From Leptospira ainazelensis (GTDB lineage Bacteria; Spirochaetota; Leptospiria; Leptospirales; Leptospiraceae), in assembly GCF_016918785.1 (NCBI RefSeq), contig NZ_JAFFPT010000034.1, forward strand, positions 1-33,385: 33,385 nt of DNA. Reading direction: 5' to 3'. Numbering within the stretch: the first letter of the stretch is position 1; each line of letters begins with the position of its first letter. A program made the position numbers and the translations under genes. Below, piece after piece: positions 8,162 through 29,412 of the stretch. The notes beneath the pieces were generated by a model, which saw only the letters and a program-made list of their open reading frames with translations, did not search any database and was not told the DNA's origin.

Positions 8162-9019
8162 TTAGCCTTCGGCGGGAGTTTCCGACCAGCGGATTTTGGG
8201 ATCGGAATCGTTACCGCGAACCGAACGTTTGTCCGCTAAGGATTCAAAGTATTCTTCGTAATTCGGAAAGTTGGTTCCCATGATTCTATCCCAAAAATTA
8301 AAGTAGAGACTGTAGTTTCCGTGAAACTTCTGATGATGGAGATTGTGATGTGTGGATGTGTTCACCCATTTTAGAATCGGATGTTTCACCCAACCCTTCG
8401 GTAAAAACTCGTAACCCAAATGCCACCAGATGTTCATGACCATTGCGTAGACGGTATGAAAAAGCAGTACGTGAAAATGGATCGGTATAAAAAGAACGAA
8501 GAATACGATATAAATTCCTTCTAAAAAAGCTTCGAGAATGTGAAAGTGATACGCCGCGAGAGGAGAAGGATTCACCGATTGATGATGAACCGAATGTACG
8601 AGGGAATATACCTTTTTACGGTGCATCCATCTGTGAGCCCAGTAAAACCAGGTTTCGTGCCAAATCGTGATCATCACGAAGGAAAAAAATAGATAGAGAT
8701 ATCCTCCGTGCGACGAGTAATCTCCGAAGTAAACGTTATTCGGAATCAAACCCATTCTTGCGCTCACTATGTTTGTAGTTGCGATGATCGTAAAAACAAA
8801 AAGAGTCACGGCCGATTGTCTGAATTCGTTTTTGATCTTATCGATTTTAGGATATACGGATTGAATTCTAAACCGATGGAAACCTTCTTTTTTCCAGACG
8901 TAAAGAATCAGAAAGGCAAGACCCGCGATCGGATAATAGCGCAGGATATTCATCGTAAATTGAAAAAGTCCGATTTTTTGGACACACTCGATAACTAATT
9001 CACACTGGATTGGATTCAT
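8162..9019 (-). CDS. Fatty acid hydroxylase / sterol desaturase family membrane enzyme
   Basis: A 285-residue integral membrane di-iron oxygenase of the FA_hydroxylase superfamily. The iron-binding His clusters are all present: HRWMH (129-133), HSVHH (142-146) and HHNLHH (224-229), with extra histidines at 121, 158 and 160. Hydrophobic segments at about 25-41, 70-86, 106-120 and 165-195 flank the clusters. Such enzymes hydroxylate or desaturate lipid chains using O2; the exact lipid is unknown. The frame extends upstream to 9121, but ATG 9019 is preferred because AAGGAG precedes it. The upstream part would overlap the end of the AraC-type gene. The gene starts 49 bases after that regulator ends on the same strand, so co-transcription and control of membrane lipid modification by the regulator are plausible. 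Confidence 0.9.
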   Translation of the reverse strand: MNPIQCELVIECVQKIGLFQFTMNILRYYPIAGLAFLILYVWKKEGFHRFRIQSVYPKIDKIKNEFRQSAVTLFVFTIIATTNIVSARMGLIPNNVYFGDYSSHGGYLYLFFSFVMITIWHETWFYWAHRWMHRKKVYSLVHSVHHQSVNPSPLAAYHFHILEAFLEGIYIVFFVLFIPIHFHVLLFHTVYAMVMNIWWHLGYEFLPKGWVKHPILKWVNTSTHHNLHHQKFHGNYSLYFNFWDRIMGTNFPNYEEYFESLADKRSVRGNDSDPKIRWSETPAEG

Positions 9020-9068
9020 AAAAAAGAATCTCCTTTTGTATGGAGAGAGTTTACTTTTTTTTCGGAAA

Positions 9069-10250
9069 TCAATCGTCCGACTTGGTCGAAACGGTCGGAA
9101 AAAAGCGACCTGACTTATCAATCAGGCCGTTCGATTCTCCTTTTTTTCTAAATTCGGTCGGACTCAAACCAACCTCCTTTCGAAACGCGTCGTTAAAGGA
9201 GGACTTTGACTGAAACCCGACCTCGTATGCGATCGAAAGAACGGTTTCTTTGGGAGAATGTAGTAAAAGATGTTTTGCTTCCGCGATTCTACAACCGTTG
9301 ATCAACTGAAAGAAATTTCTTTTGAGATGCAGATTGAGATATTCCGAAAGCTGATGCGGAGAAATTTCCAGTTCTTCCGCGAGTTTGGAAAGACCGAGAT
9401 TCTCCTCCTTATAAATCTTTTTTTCACTTAAGAGAGAATTTAGATTTTTTTCCAGAGAATCTAAATCCACGGATCGAAGCTGGGTGTTCTTGTATTTTTT
9501 CTCGTCTTCGACGATTCTTCTTACTGCGCTGAAAATTTCGGGATGGCTTTGACGAACGATATAGATTCCACAGAGCAGAATTCCGACGAGGATGGAAGAA
9601 ATCTCCAAACGAACAACCCCGTCTTGCCGAATGCTCGTTGTCAGTCCTAACAAGGAAGAAGCGGTCGCGGTGGAAAGAATAAAAAGAATCAGACGCACCT
9701 GCGGTTGAGAAAAGATCGTGGTCCAACGGATCCGATGTAAAAGGTTCCAAGTGATGTTGAAAAGATATCCGAAAAGAGAGAGCGACATCGTCGCGATTCC
9801 GATTCGTATGTCCCAGCCGAGTTTTCCTTGTTGCGCCATTCTCAAACATTCGAGTTTGTCCTCGTTGGAAGAAAGATAGAACGGTCCGAGGATCAGAAAA
9901 ATAATGAAACAGGGGATCCAATCCGAAAACCGAAAGATCGGAATCGAGTTTTCTTCTTCCCAGAGCGCTGAAATGTAAGAACGTAAAAGCGGACCGAAGA
10001 GGGCTGATATAGGAATGTGAATCGCATAGAGATACGGAAAATGACGGATGGATTCGCTTACGAGAAGATAAGCGTGAAACTCAAAGATAAAAACTGAAAT
10101 AAAAAGGAGGAGAAGAATTCGATTTCTATGACCTCGGAGAGCGAGAGGGATCTCTCCCAATACAAAGAGAAACGATAAGGCGGAACTAAAACCGATAAAT
10201 CCGGAAAGGATCGTATGGATATTTAAGTTTCCCGGTAAAAAAGCTGACAT
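9069..10250 (-). CDS. AraC-family regulator with seven-helix membrane N-terminus
   Basis: A 393-residue membrane-bound transcription factor. Seven hydrophobic segments fill the first ~235 residues, spaced like the 7TM sensor regions common in Leptospira AraC proteins. A charged linker follows (about 240-290). The C-terminal ~100 residues are a double helix-turn-helix AraC domain. Its first helix pair includes LAEELEISPHQLSEYLN, and its second includes IAYEVGFQSKSSFNDAFRK, with the usual GLSPTEFRK end. The frame extends to TTG 10295, but ATG 10250 is the first ATG. It directly precedes the fatty acid hydroxylase gene, so a membrane-sensing regulator of lipid modification is a reasonable inference. 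The ligand is unknown. Confidence 0.87.
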   Translation of the reverse strand: MSAFLPGNLNIHTILSGFIGFSSALSFLFVLGEIPLALRGHRNRILLLLFISVFIFEFHAYLLVSESIRHFPYLYAIHIPISALFGPLLRSYISALWEEENSIPIFRFSDWIPCFIIFLILGPFYLSSNEDKLECLRMAQQGKLGWDIRIGIATMSLSLFGYLFNITWNLLHRIRWTTIFSQPQVRLILFILSTATASSLLGLTTSIRQDGVVRLEISSILVGILLCGIYIVRQSHPEIFSAVRRIVEDEKKYKNTQLRSVDLDSLEKNLNSLLSEKKIYKEENLGLSKLAEELEISPHQLSEYLNLHLKRNFFQLINGCRIAEAKHLLLHSPKETVLSIAYEVGFQSKSSFNDAFRKEVGLSPTEFRKKGESNGLIDKSGRFFPTVSTKSDD

Positions 10251-10590
10251 GGAAATATATCTGAGTCTCCCGGAGGCATTTGCAAAGGAAAGCAAAAGCG
10301 ATTTTTTCGGGGGATAAAAAGGAGAAATGGTCCGATTTCTAAAATGGAACGATTTTTAACTTCTTAGGGATCTAAGAATCAAATTCTCTTCAATTTATAA
10401 TCGTCTAAGTATAAAAATGACTGAAAAATTGAAAAAATCGCTAAATTCAGTTGTTTTTAATAGAAACGGAAAACGGGAAAACGCGCAACAGAGCTAAAAG
10501 TTTGTTTTATTGTTGCGCCGCACCACGTCTAATAGGAACATACATATGGGACAAAATAATGTTCTTTTCTCCTTAGAAGGGAGGCGCGAA
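10251..10590. promoter_or_regulatory. AT-rich divergent intergenic region
   Basis: About 340 bases between the AraC-type gene (minus) and the next plus-strand gene, AT-rich and without a convincing gene. A small hairpin TTCTTAG-GGAT-CTAAGAA lies at 10361-10378. Promoters for both flanking genes must lie here, but no clear -35/-10 pair stands out. Confidence 0.4.
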
Positions 10591-10992
10591 ATGCTCGAAA
10601 AAATGATCGAAGACATCAAAGATTCTGTAAAAGAGTCGGTGAAGTCGGTACGCATCCCCTTAGAGGTTCATAGCAAAACCGGAAATTATACCGCAGAGAT
10701 CGGGGGCTGGGAAGGTACTTCCATGAGCCTCAACCTAGGTCGATTCAACGGAGACGCAGTTGGGGAATCCGCGACTTTAGAAATCCGAATTCCTTTTTGG
10801 AAGGATCCGATCCTGATCCATGGAACGATTACGGAGAAAAAAATCGTTCGCTCCAAATCTCAGGAAAGAATTACGGATAACGTGCTTCTTTTTGAATCGG
10901 ACGCGATCGGGTTGGTCAAAAAATTCTTACCAAAACTTCCGCTCGATTTGAAGGATTGGAAAATTCCGGAATTTCCGAAAAAAGCCGGCTAA
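10591..10992 (+). CDS. Conserved hypothetical cytoplasmic protein
   Basis: A 133-residue protein I do not recognise. It starts with an amphipathic Lys/Glu-rich helix (about 1-20) and then has alternating hydrophobic stretches that look like a small beta domain, including IGGWEGTSMSLNLGRF and IRIPFWKDPILIHG. It ends with a basic, Pro-containing tail. A PilZ-like fold is possible, but the PilZ RxxxR signature is absent. ATG 10591 is chosen because AAGGGAGG lies 6 bases upstream. ATG 10546, with a weaker AGGAA, would add 15 residues encoded by that same ribosome site. There is no signal peptide. It is monocistronic, ending at a clear terminator 15 bases downstream. Confidence 0.7.
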   Translation: MLEKMIEDIKDSVKESVKSVRIPLEVHSKTGNYTAEIGGWEGTSMSLNLGRFNGDAVGESATLEIRIPFWKDPILIHGTITEKKIVRSKSQERITDNVLLFESDAIGLVKKFLPKLPLDLKDWKIPEFPKKAG

Positions 10993-11007
10993 GACAAACC
11001 GATTCTC

Positions 11008-11036
11008 AAAAGGGACGCTCCGTGCGTCCCTTTTTC
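11008..11036 (+). terminator. Rho-independent terminator
   Basis: Stem AAAAGGGACGC (11008-11018) pairs with GCGTCCCTTTT (11024-11034) around the loop TCCGT, and the stem end merges with a run of five T residues. It sits 15 bases after the stop of the conserved hypothetical gene. Confidence 0.9.
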
Positions 11037-11096
11037 GTCTTAGAGAAAGTGCTGTTCCTGGCAAGTTGAACCTCAGCTTTTCAAAAATTGAAGACA

Positions 11097-11342
11097 ATGA
11101 AAACACAGATTCTATTCGGCATTTATTTTCTCTTTTTGAGTTGTTCTTCCGGCGATCCTGTCGGACCAAAAGAAATTCCGAAGACGGACGCGAAAGAAGA
11201 TCCTTGTATCGAAGACAGAAAAAAATTCTGTGAAAATCAACCGAGCCGACGTGGAATCACCCGAGAGTGTATGAGTCAAAACGCATATTATCTTTCGCCG
11301 GATTGTAAGGCCTATTTGATTCAAAAAGGAAGAATTCGGTGA
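11097..11342 (+). CDS. Small lipoprotein with Cys-rich (GLG1/FGFR-type) repeat
   Basis: An 81-residue predicted lipoprotein: a short basic start, a hydrophobic core and a spirochaete lipobox FLSC with lipid acceptor Cys16. After a Pro/Lys/Asp linker comes one cysteine motif with Cys37, 45, 58 and 70, containing EDRKKFC and the LSPDC ending. This fits the 'cysteine rich repeat' family (PF00839 type). The same spacing (8, 13, 12) occurs in the protein at 13093-13347. Four Cys imply two disulfides outside the cytoplasm. ATG 11097 is preferred over TTG 11088. No operon partner; a repeat array follows it. The function of bacterial single-repeat members is not known. Confidence 0.72.
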   Translation: MKTQILFGIYFLFLSCSSGDPVGPKEIPKTDAKEDPCIEDRKKFCENQPSRRGITRECMSQNAYYLSPDCKAYLIQKGRIR

Positions 11343-11776
11343 TACTATTATATTCAAAAAATAATATGTTCTAAGTTTAGAATGTTTCCGTCAGGAACGA
11401 TTTTACGTTTTCAGTCGTTGTTCGTATAAAATACGATTTCGAAAAAGATTTGCAATCGGACTTTGGGTCCGTTCGGGCGAGACTTTTGTTAAAAGTTTTT
11501 GCCAAAACCCCGGAAAGTAGGAACTCCCATAAAGTATGTTCCGTTAGAATGATGAAATGCCGTTAAAGAGACAGAATCTGTAGGAACTCCCATAAAGTAT
11601 GTTCTGTTAGAAAGATGAAATGCCGTTAAAGAGACTTAATCTGTGGGAACTCCTTCGTTCCGACCACGGGCTCACTGCGTTTTGTGCGCGGGTATTTAAG
11701 ATTTTGGGACAAGTCCTCAAAAACAAAAGTAGGAAAAACGAATTCAAAATCCCCGCCCTTTGTTTTGGCTGACTTT
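11343..11776. repeat. Intergenic region with 63-bp tandem repeat
   Basis: No gene is seen. Two 63-base units lie head to tail at 11517-11579 and 11580-11642, nearly identical with a handful of substitutions. Each starts GTAGGAACTCCCATAAAG and ends in a GTTAAAGAGAC block. A third unit begins at 11643 with GTGGGAACTCC and then diverges. The start of each unit is the same GTRGGAACTCC core scattered through the window. 11343-11516 is unremarkable. Confidence 0.85.
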
Positions 11777-12163
11777 CTAAAGGATGGAACTTTGAATCGC
11801 TTTTATCAGGTCCTCTTCGACTTGTTTAGCGATTTCACCTAATTTTTTAGAATCGGAAAAAAGCCCGAGAAGGGACGTCGGTCGAATCATTCCGATTTTA
11901 GTTTTTCCCTTTTCGGAATAAACGGAGATTCTACAAGGAAGAACGAGGTTCATTTCCATGTCTTCGTTTAACACCTGATTCGCTTTTTGAGGATTGCAGA
12001 CTTCCAGAATCCGACATTCTTCCGAAAAATCGACACCTTTCTTTTTCATCGTTTCTTTGAGATTGTGGATATGGAGAACTCCGTATTTCTGATTCGCGAT
12101 CTCCGTTTCCAAATCCTGAACGCTTTTTTCCACCGACTTTTTGGTTTCCACGATGAATTTCAT
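11777..12163 (-). CDS. DUF302 family protein
   Basis: A 128-residue soluble protein matching the DUF302 family in size and pattern: a starting strand, a VEKSVQDLETEIANQKYGVL helix, a central Cys-containing ICNP-like stretch (LEVCNPQKA) and the strand LVLPCRISVYSE. The family forms a compact alpha/beta dimer of unknown biochemical role and often lies near redox, sulfur or metal genes. AAGGAT lies 7 bases before the ATG. It begins 30 bases after the methyltransferase on the same strand, so the two are probably co-transcribed. No signal peptide is seen. No function is assigned. Confidence 0.82.
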   Translation of the reverse strand: MKFIVETKKSVEKSVQDLETEIANQKYGVLHIHNLKETMKKKGVDFSEECRILEVCNPQKANQVLNEDMEMNLVLPCRISVYSEKGKTKIGMIRPTSLLGLFSDSKKLGEIAKQVEEDLIKAIQSSIL

Positions 12164-12193
12164 TGGTTTTATCCTTTTTAGTTTATTAGAATT

Positions 12194-12820
12194 TTATGAT
12201 TTTCTTGAATCGATCGTTTTCTGAGCGCAAATCCGGACCACGGACCCTTTTCCGCTGTGTTTTTCTCCCTCGTCTAAATCCCTTTCCACGTGTTCCAATC
12301 GAAACACTTTCCAGCCGTTTTGAAATTCTTTTTGAAGCTCTTCGAGGGTTACCATAAAATTCGGGTCTTCGGGACCTCCGCTCGGAAAGTCCTTGATCCT
12401 TTGGTCGGGGTGAAACCATTCCGCGATAAAAATTCCTTCGGGTTTGAGGAACGAAGGTAGCAAGTGATACAAGGTTTCTCTTTCGGTAGGGGAAAGATGG
12501 AGAAACGTGATTACGATCGCGTCAAATTTCTGATCCGTTTTATATGCAAGAACATCGGACTCGATACAGATCACAGGCAAACCCTCGGCCTTACTTTGTT
12601 TTTTGAGTTTCTCCAATCCCACAAATGATTGTTCGACCGCCGTTACGGAGTAACCTTGACGCGCAAGAAAGAGCGAATTTCTTCCTTCTCCGCTCGCTAA
12701 GTCCAACACGGAACCTCCTTTTTGCACTCGGGAGATTTCCTCGCGGAGAAAGTCGTTTTCCAGAAGTCCGTAAACCCATTCTTGCGATGCGTATCGTTTG
12801 TTCCAAAATTCCGGATTCAT
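12194..12820 (-). CDS. Class I SAM-dependent methyltransferase (TehB/thiopurine-like)
   Basis: A 208-residue soluble methyltransferase. It opens with FWNKRY, common in TehB-like and SAM-binding thiol methyltransferases. Motif I is VLDLASGEGRN (38-48), the acidic residue closing strand 2 is Glu63, and motifs corresponding to strand 4 (DAIVITFLHL) and strand 5 are visible. Relatives detoxify tellurite, selenium or thiols, but the substrate here cannot be told. The frame extends to TTG 12856; ATG 12820 matches the family N-terminus. It is the first gene of a two-gene operon with DUF302. Confidence 0.83.
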   Translation of the reverse strand: MNPEFWNKRYASQEWVYGLLENDFLREEISRVQKGGSVLDLASGEGRNSLFLARQGYSVTAVEQSFVGLEKLKKQSKAEGLPVICIESDVLAYKTDQKFDAIVITFLHLSPTERETLYHLLPSFLKPEGIFIAEWFHPDQRIKDFPSGGPEDPNFMVTLEELQKEFQNGWKVFRLEHVERDLDEGEKHSGKGSVVRICAQKTIDSRKS

Positions 12821-13092
12821 TCTTTCAAGTTTGATCAAAATAAAATTTCGATTCAATCAAGAATTGAATCCTTCCGTTGATAATTATCAATTTCGATTCT
12901 TGGAATGGATTAAAATTCCCATTTGACTTTCATTTTTTCTTTGTGCATTCTTAGGGTTCGCGCTTCTCTTTGGGATTCTCCCTTCGCTGACGAAATTCGT
13001 GAGACTCGTGATCCGGAAACGTTTTGGGTCGAATCCGATTGGAGTAAGGGTTGTGTTTTTGTTTCGCGCGAAAAATCTATGAGGAGAATCTT

Positions 13093-13347
13093 ATGAAAAA
13101 GATTTTAGTCTTCGGCTTGTTCTTTCTTTCGGTCCTTGGTCTTTCCGCACAAGGGAACGGAGGAGGAAATCCTTCTTGGAGTCAAAAGGGAAAACCTTGT
13201 TATGAAGATCGGGAAAAATTCTGCAAGGATGTGGATCGGAGAGGGGGAGCGATGAGAGATTGTCTTCGGAAAAACGAAGCTCAACTTTCGCCGGAATGCA
13301 AAACCCATTTGGATCAGATGAAAGACCGTCCTCGCCGTCGCAGATAA
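13093..13347 (+). CDS. Small secreted protein with Cys-rich (GLG1/FGFR-type) repeat
   Basis: An 84-residue secreted protein. The signal peptide ends at about LSA-Q (residues 18-20), followed by a Gly/Asn linker. One cysteine repeat has Cys36, 44, 57 and 69, containing YEDREKFC and LSPEC, and the protein ends in a strongly basic DRPRRRR tail. Cysteine spacing is identical to that of the lipoprotein at 11097-11342, so the two are paralogues, one lipid-anchored and one free. GAGGAG at 13081-13086 fixes the start at ATG 13093. A terminator follows 10 bases after the stop, so it is monocistronic. The basic tail could bind acidic surfaces, which is speculation. Confidence 0.78.
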   Translation: MKKILVFGLFFLSVLGLSAQGNGGGNPSWSQKGKPCYEDREKFCKDVDRRGGAMRDCLRKNEAQLSPECKTHLDQMKDRPRRRR

Positions 13348-13357
13348 TTTTTGCTTG

Positions 13358-13388
13358 GAGTCGAGGCGGGAAAACGCCCCGACTCTTT
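13358..13388 (+). terminator. Rho-independent terminator of the small Cys-rich protein gene
   Basis: GAGTCGAGGCG (13358-13368) pairs with CGCCCCGACTC (13375-13385) with one A-C mismatch and loop GGAAAA. It is followed by TTT, then A-rich sequence. Confidence 0.8.
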
Positions 13389-13745
13389 AAAAAATTCTAC
13401 ATTCTGAATATTCTAAAATTGGAAAGTAGCAGTTCTATTTTAATTTTTTTCGAATTCGGATTTCGAAGAATCTTTCCAACTTGGTAGATCTCCAAATGTG
13501 GGAACTCCTATGAAAATTTTGCAGGGGTAAATATGTTAGAGAAGATGGAAGACTGCGTAAAATTTCTAAATGTGGGAACTCCATCCGAATTTTGCGAGAA
13601 AACCTCTTTTCGAGAATGTCAAAACCGTGCGAGACGGATTTGTGGGAACTCCTATAAGAATTTCACAAGAATGAGTCGCCGGAAAAAACGTTCTCCGTGA
13701 AAGGGACGTAATCTGTAGGAACAATCCTTTGATCGAAAATGGACT
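13389..13745. repeat. Cluster of GTGGGAACTCC interspersed repeats
   Basis: A non-coding stretch between convergent genes. GTGGGAACTCC occurs at 13498-13508, 13572-13582 and 13642-13652, and a decayed copy (GTAGGAACAATCC) starts at 13715. The first copies are followed by AAAATTTTGC-like sequence, as in the copy at bases 1-25. No open frame with a ribosome site is seen. Confidence 0.8.
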
Positions 13746-14510
13746 CTATAGTTTGACCTCGAGAGTCAGGGGCGCATGATCCGAAAAGGGTTTGTCTCGG
13801 TAGATCGTATGACTTTTTACATTCTTCTTCAATTCTTCTGTGACAAAGAAGTAGTCGATTCTCCAGCCTTTGTTTTTGGCCCGGGCGCCCGCTCGAAACG
13901 TCCACCAGGAATATTCCTGTTTATCCGGATAGAGAAATCGAAACGTATCGACCCAACCTTGTTTTAAAAAGCCGGTCAGCCATTCCCGTTCTTCCGGTAA
14001 AAAGCCGCTGCTCTTTGCGTTTCCTTTTGGATCGTGAATGTCCTGCGGAGTATGTGCGATGTTTACGTCCCCGCAGACAATGAGATTGGGTTGTTTCTTT
14101 TTTCGCTTCGCGGCTTCCTTCTGAAAGAGATCGAGAAATTTCATCTTTGCGGCCTGTCTTACGTCGCCGGTAGTTCCCGAGGGAAAGTAGAGATTCCAGA
14201 GCGCAAAATCAGGATATTCTAAATAGATACTCCTTCCTTCGGAGTCAAAGAATGGATCTCCGATTCCGATCGTGACTTTCTCAGGCGGTTTTTTGTAAAG
14301 AATCGCGACTCCGCTGTAACCCTTCTTCTCCGCGCTGTGAAAGACCGGTGTATAACCGCCTTCTTCCCAGAGAGAACTCGGAACTTGATCCTGCATCGCC
14401 TTGGTTTCCTGAAAACAGATAAAGTCGGGTTTGGTTTCTTGGATATAATCGGAAAGTCCTTTCTCGAGAGAAGAGCGGATTCCGTTACAATTGAGTGAGA
14501 TGAGTTTCAT
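13746..14510 (-). CDS. xth: Exodeoxyribonuclease III
   Basis: A 254-residue AP endonuclease/3'-5' exonuclease of the ExoIII/APE1 family, acting in base excision repair. All catalytic motifs are present: Asn7 in LNCNG, Glu35 in FQETK, Tyr108, the GDVN motif (Asp148, Asn150), WWTFRAGAR (202-210), WRIDY (Asp219) and SDHAPL (Asp244, His245). The frame runs upstream to 14735, but that part overlaps hisD on the other strand and is not family-like. ATG 14510 gives the canonical N-terminus. It is divergent from hisD with 99 bases between, so both promoters lie in that gap. Confidence 0.95.
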   Translation of the reverse strand: MKLISLNCNGIRSSLEKGLSDYIQETKPDFICFQETKAMQDQVPSSLWEEGGYTPVFHSAEKKGYSGVAILYKKPPEKVTIGIGDPFFDSEGRSIYLEYPDFALWNLYFPSGTTGDVRQAAKMKFLDLFQKEAAKRKKKQPNLIVCGDVNIAHTPQDIHDPKGNAKSSGFLPEEREWLTGFLKQGWVDTFRFLYPDKQEYSWWTFRAGARAKNKGWRIDYFFVTEELKKNVKSHTIYRDKPFSDHAPLTLEVKL

Positions 14511-14609
14511 AGGCAAAAGATAAGCTGCTCGAATTCTTTCTTGGGGCAATTGTTTTTTTAAGTAAATTTCAGATGCAGGAAGAGTTCTTTCCGAAATCCT
14601 GGTTTTCAG

Positions 14610-15890
<1,281 letters not shown>

Positions 15891-15905
15891 GAATATTCGA
15901 AATTT

Positions 15906-16756
15906 ATGATTATCTGTAGAACTCCCGAAGAAGTAAACGCCCAAGTCCGCGCCTGGAAAAAAGAAGGAAAAAAAGTCGGCTTTGTTCCCACGATGGGTTT
16001 TTTGCACGAAGGGCATACTACCCTTTTTGAAAAGTCGGTTTCCAGCGCGGACAAAACTGTGGTTTCCATCTTTGTCAATCCCGCCCAGTTCAACGATCCG
16101 GAAGACTATACAAAGTATCCGGTCAACACGGAAGGAGATCTCAAACTCTGCGAGTCCAAAAAGGTGGATCTTGTCTTTTTACCCGATAAGGACACGATGT
16201 ATCCGGGCGGGATTCCAGATATCGTATTAAAAATTCCGCATCTGATGAACAATCTTTGCGCGGTTTCCAGACCGGGACATTTTGAAGGAGTGCTTCTTGT
16301 GATTTCGAGACTCTTTCACTTTGTCGAACCGGATTTTGCATTTTTTGGAAAAAAGGATTATCAGCAATATCTTCTCATCCGGGAATTCTGCAAAATGATG
16401 GCGTTTCCCGTCGAAGTCGCCGGCTGTGAAACGATTCGTTCCGAAAAGGGACTGGCTCTAAGCTCGCGTAACGCGCGTCTCGGCGAAGCCGAAAAGGAAG
16501 AAGCGCTTCTGGTTTCGCGGGCGCTTCGTCTGGGAGAATCCCAGATTCTTTCCGGAGTGAAGGATCCGGTTTTGGTAAGAGAAATCATGAAGGACGTTCT
16601 GGATTCTTCCTCAAAAATCAAATTGGATTATCTCGAAGTTCTAAACGCCGATACTTTGGAAAACCTGGAACACATCGCGGGTAACGTGCTTCTCGCGGTC
16701 GCGGTTTTTATAGGCCCGGTCCGTTTGATCGACAATCTTACGTTGAGCGTCACCGA

Positions 16757-16760
<4 letters not shown>
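15906..16760 (+). CDS. panC: Pantothenate synthetase
   Basis: A 284-residue enzyme joining D-pantoate and beta-alanine with ATP to make pantothenate, the precursor of CoA. It shows PTMGFLHEGH (28-37, with the HxxH-type pair His34/His37), FVNPAQFNDPEDYTKYP, FFGKKDYQQ and LSSRNARL, all diagnostic of the family. The usual Ala in PTMGALHEGH is Phe here. The stop overlaps the mfd start by four bases (ATGA), so translation of the two is probably coupled. Confidence 0.97.
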
Positions 16761-20296
<3,536 letters not shown>

Positions 20297-20343
20297 ACGA
20301 CCAAACCCCGAATCCTATCCTTTGCACAGGAACCCTAAGTCCG

Positions 20344-21075
<732 letters not shown>

Positions 21076-21081
21076 GCTCCT

Positions 21082-21930
<849 letters not shown>

Positions 21931-21969
21931 AAATCTAATTCCCGAGAATAATCTGACACCGGTACCGGA

Positions 21970-24957
<2,988 letters not shown>

Positions 24958-24958
24958 T

Positions 24959-26374
<1,416 letters not shown>

Positions 26375-26401
26375 AACACTCTGACTGCAAGGGAGAGAAT
26401 C

Positions 26402-28148
<1,747 letters not shown>

Positions 28149-28152
<4 letters not shown>

Positions 28153-28919
28153 GTAACCTGACCGCGAGAGTCATTCCCTGCCTGGACATAAAGGATGGAA
28201 GGGTAGTTAAGGGAGTGAACTTCGTAAATCTCGTCGATGCCGGTGATCCCGTGGAATCGGCCGCGATTTACGAGGAGAATCTTGCGGATGAACTTTGTTT
28301 TTTAGATATTACCGCGTCGTCGGATCGAAGGGAAATTCTTCTTCATCTCGTGGAGAGGATCGCCGAAAAAATCTTCATTCCGTTTACGGTAGGCGGGGGA
28401 ATTCGGACCGTCGCCGACGTAAGGGCCGTTTTAGAAAAAGGGGCAGATAAGGTTTCCATCAATACGGCTGCGTTTCAAAATCCGGAACTTCTCCGGGAAT
28501 CTTCCGAGATCTACGGTTCTCAGTGTATCGTCTGTGCGATCGACGTTAAATTCCAAAAAGAGAGAGATCGATACGAGATTTTTTTGCACGGCGGAAGAAC
28601 TGAAACCGGAAGGGAAGCTTTGGATTGGGCGCAAGAAGCTGCAGAAAAAGGCGCTGGAGAGATTCTTCTCACTTCGATGGACCGGGATGGAACGAGAAAC
28701 GGGTTTGATATCAATCTTTTAAAAAATTTTTCTTCGGCTCTGGAAATTCCAATCATCGCTTCCGGTGGTGCAGGAAATCCGGAGCATATGGTGGAAGCGA
28801 TTCTTCGCGGAAAGGCAGATGCGGTTCTTGCGGCTTCGATCTTTCACTTCGGAGAATATTCAATTCGAGAAACGAAGAGAGCGATGCAAGAGATGGGAAT
28901 CTCGGTTCGACTGGACTGA
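28149..28919 (+). CDS. hisF: Imidazole glycerol phosphate synthase subunit HisF
   Basis: A 256-residue TIM barrel that, with the glutaminase HisH, converts PRFAR to imidazole glycerol phosphate and AICAR. Catalytic Asp13 in [13 protein letters not shown] and Asp132 in CAIDVK are present, with phosphate-binding loops VGGGIR (81-86) and ASGGAG. Length is standard. It overlaps gatA by four bases and ends the ten-gene run that begins with hisD. No hisH is in the window, so its partner is encoded elsewhere. Confidence 0.97.
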
Positions 28920-29412
28920 AAAAGACGCTCAATTCTTCCCAAACCCAATCTCCGTTAATCTTCTGCCTCTTCTTCAAAAAAACTTGTTAACGACCGATTT
29001 TTCCATCAGAGCTTGATTCTTTTTTATATTTTGTCCAAACGTAGATTCCAATTTAAAAATGATTTTTCGTTTTATCAAAAGGCATCGATTTCAATTAGCC
29101 CATTCGGTTTTTTATAGATCCGAATAAAGTAGAGAAAGGCTTCGAAGCGCATAGGTTGAGGTTCTATTTTCCGATCTCCTCTCTGAATTATAATAACATT
29201 TGGATTGGTTGATAAAGAAATTTCTTTCTTATCTTTTGGTTCTCTTTGGACGTCATTTTAAGAAATTTTTATTTTTATAGAGTCGTTTTTTTGAACTGGT
29301 CTTAGTCCTAGGTTTGAAAATTCAATAATTATAATGCTCCTAACCGGGTATGAACGCTTGAATCGATAAATAAGATTAAGTTAGAGACTGGAGAAAAGAA
29401 AGGGAGGTCAGC
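28920..29412. promoter_or_regulatory. AT-rich intergenic region before the large lipoprotein
   Basis: A 493-base non-coding stretch with no plausible gene and no strong terminator hairpin after hisF. It is visibly richer in A+T than its surroundings. A TATAAT sequence is at 29330-29335, but no -35 hexamer sits at a normal distance (TTGAAA at 29314 is too close, TTGAAC at 29291 too far). AGGGAGG at 29401-29407 is the ribosome site for the lipoprotein. Confidence 0.45.

Noticed and set aside
10591..10992. PilZ cyclic di-GMP receptor
   Set aside because: The size and beta-rich pattern are suggestive, but the RxxxR and DxSxxG signatures are not present.
11517..11660. Possible CRISPR array in the tandem repeat region
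   Set aside because: The whole 63-base unit is repeated with no unique spacers, only two full copies exist, and no cas gene is nearby.
29302..29335. Promoter around TATAAT before the large lipoprotein
   Set aside because: No -35 hexamer at 16-18 bases; the region is AT-rich enough for TATAAT to arise by chance.
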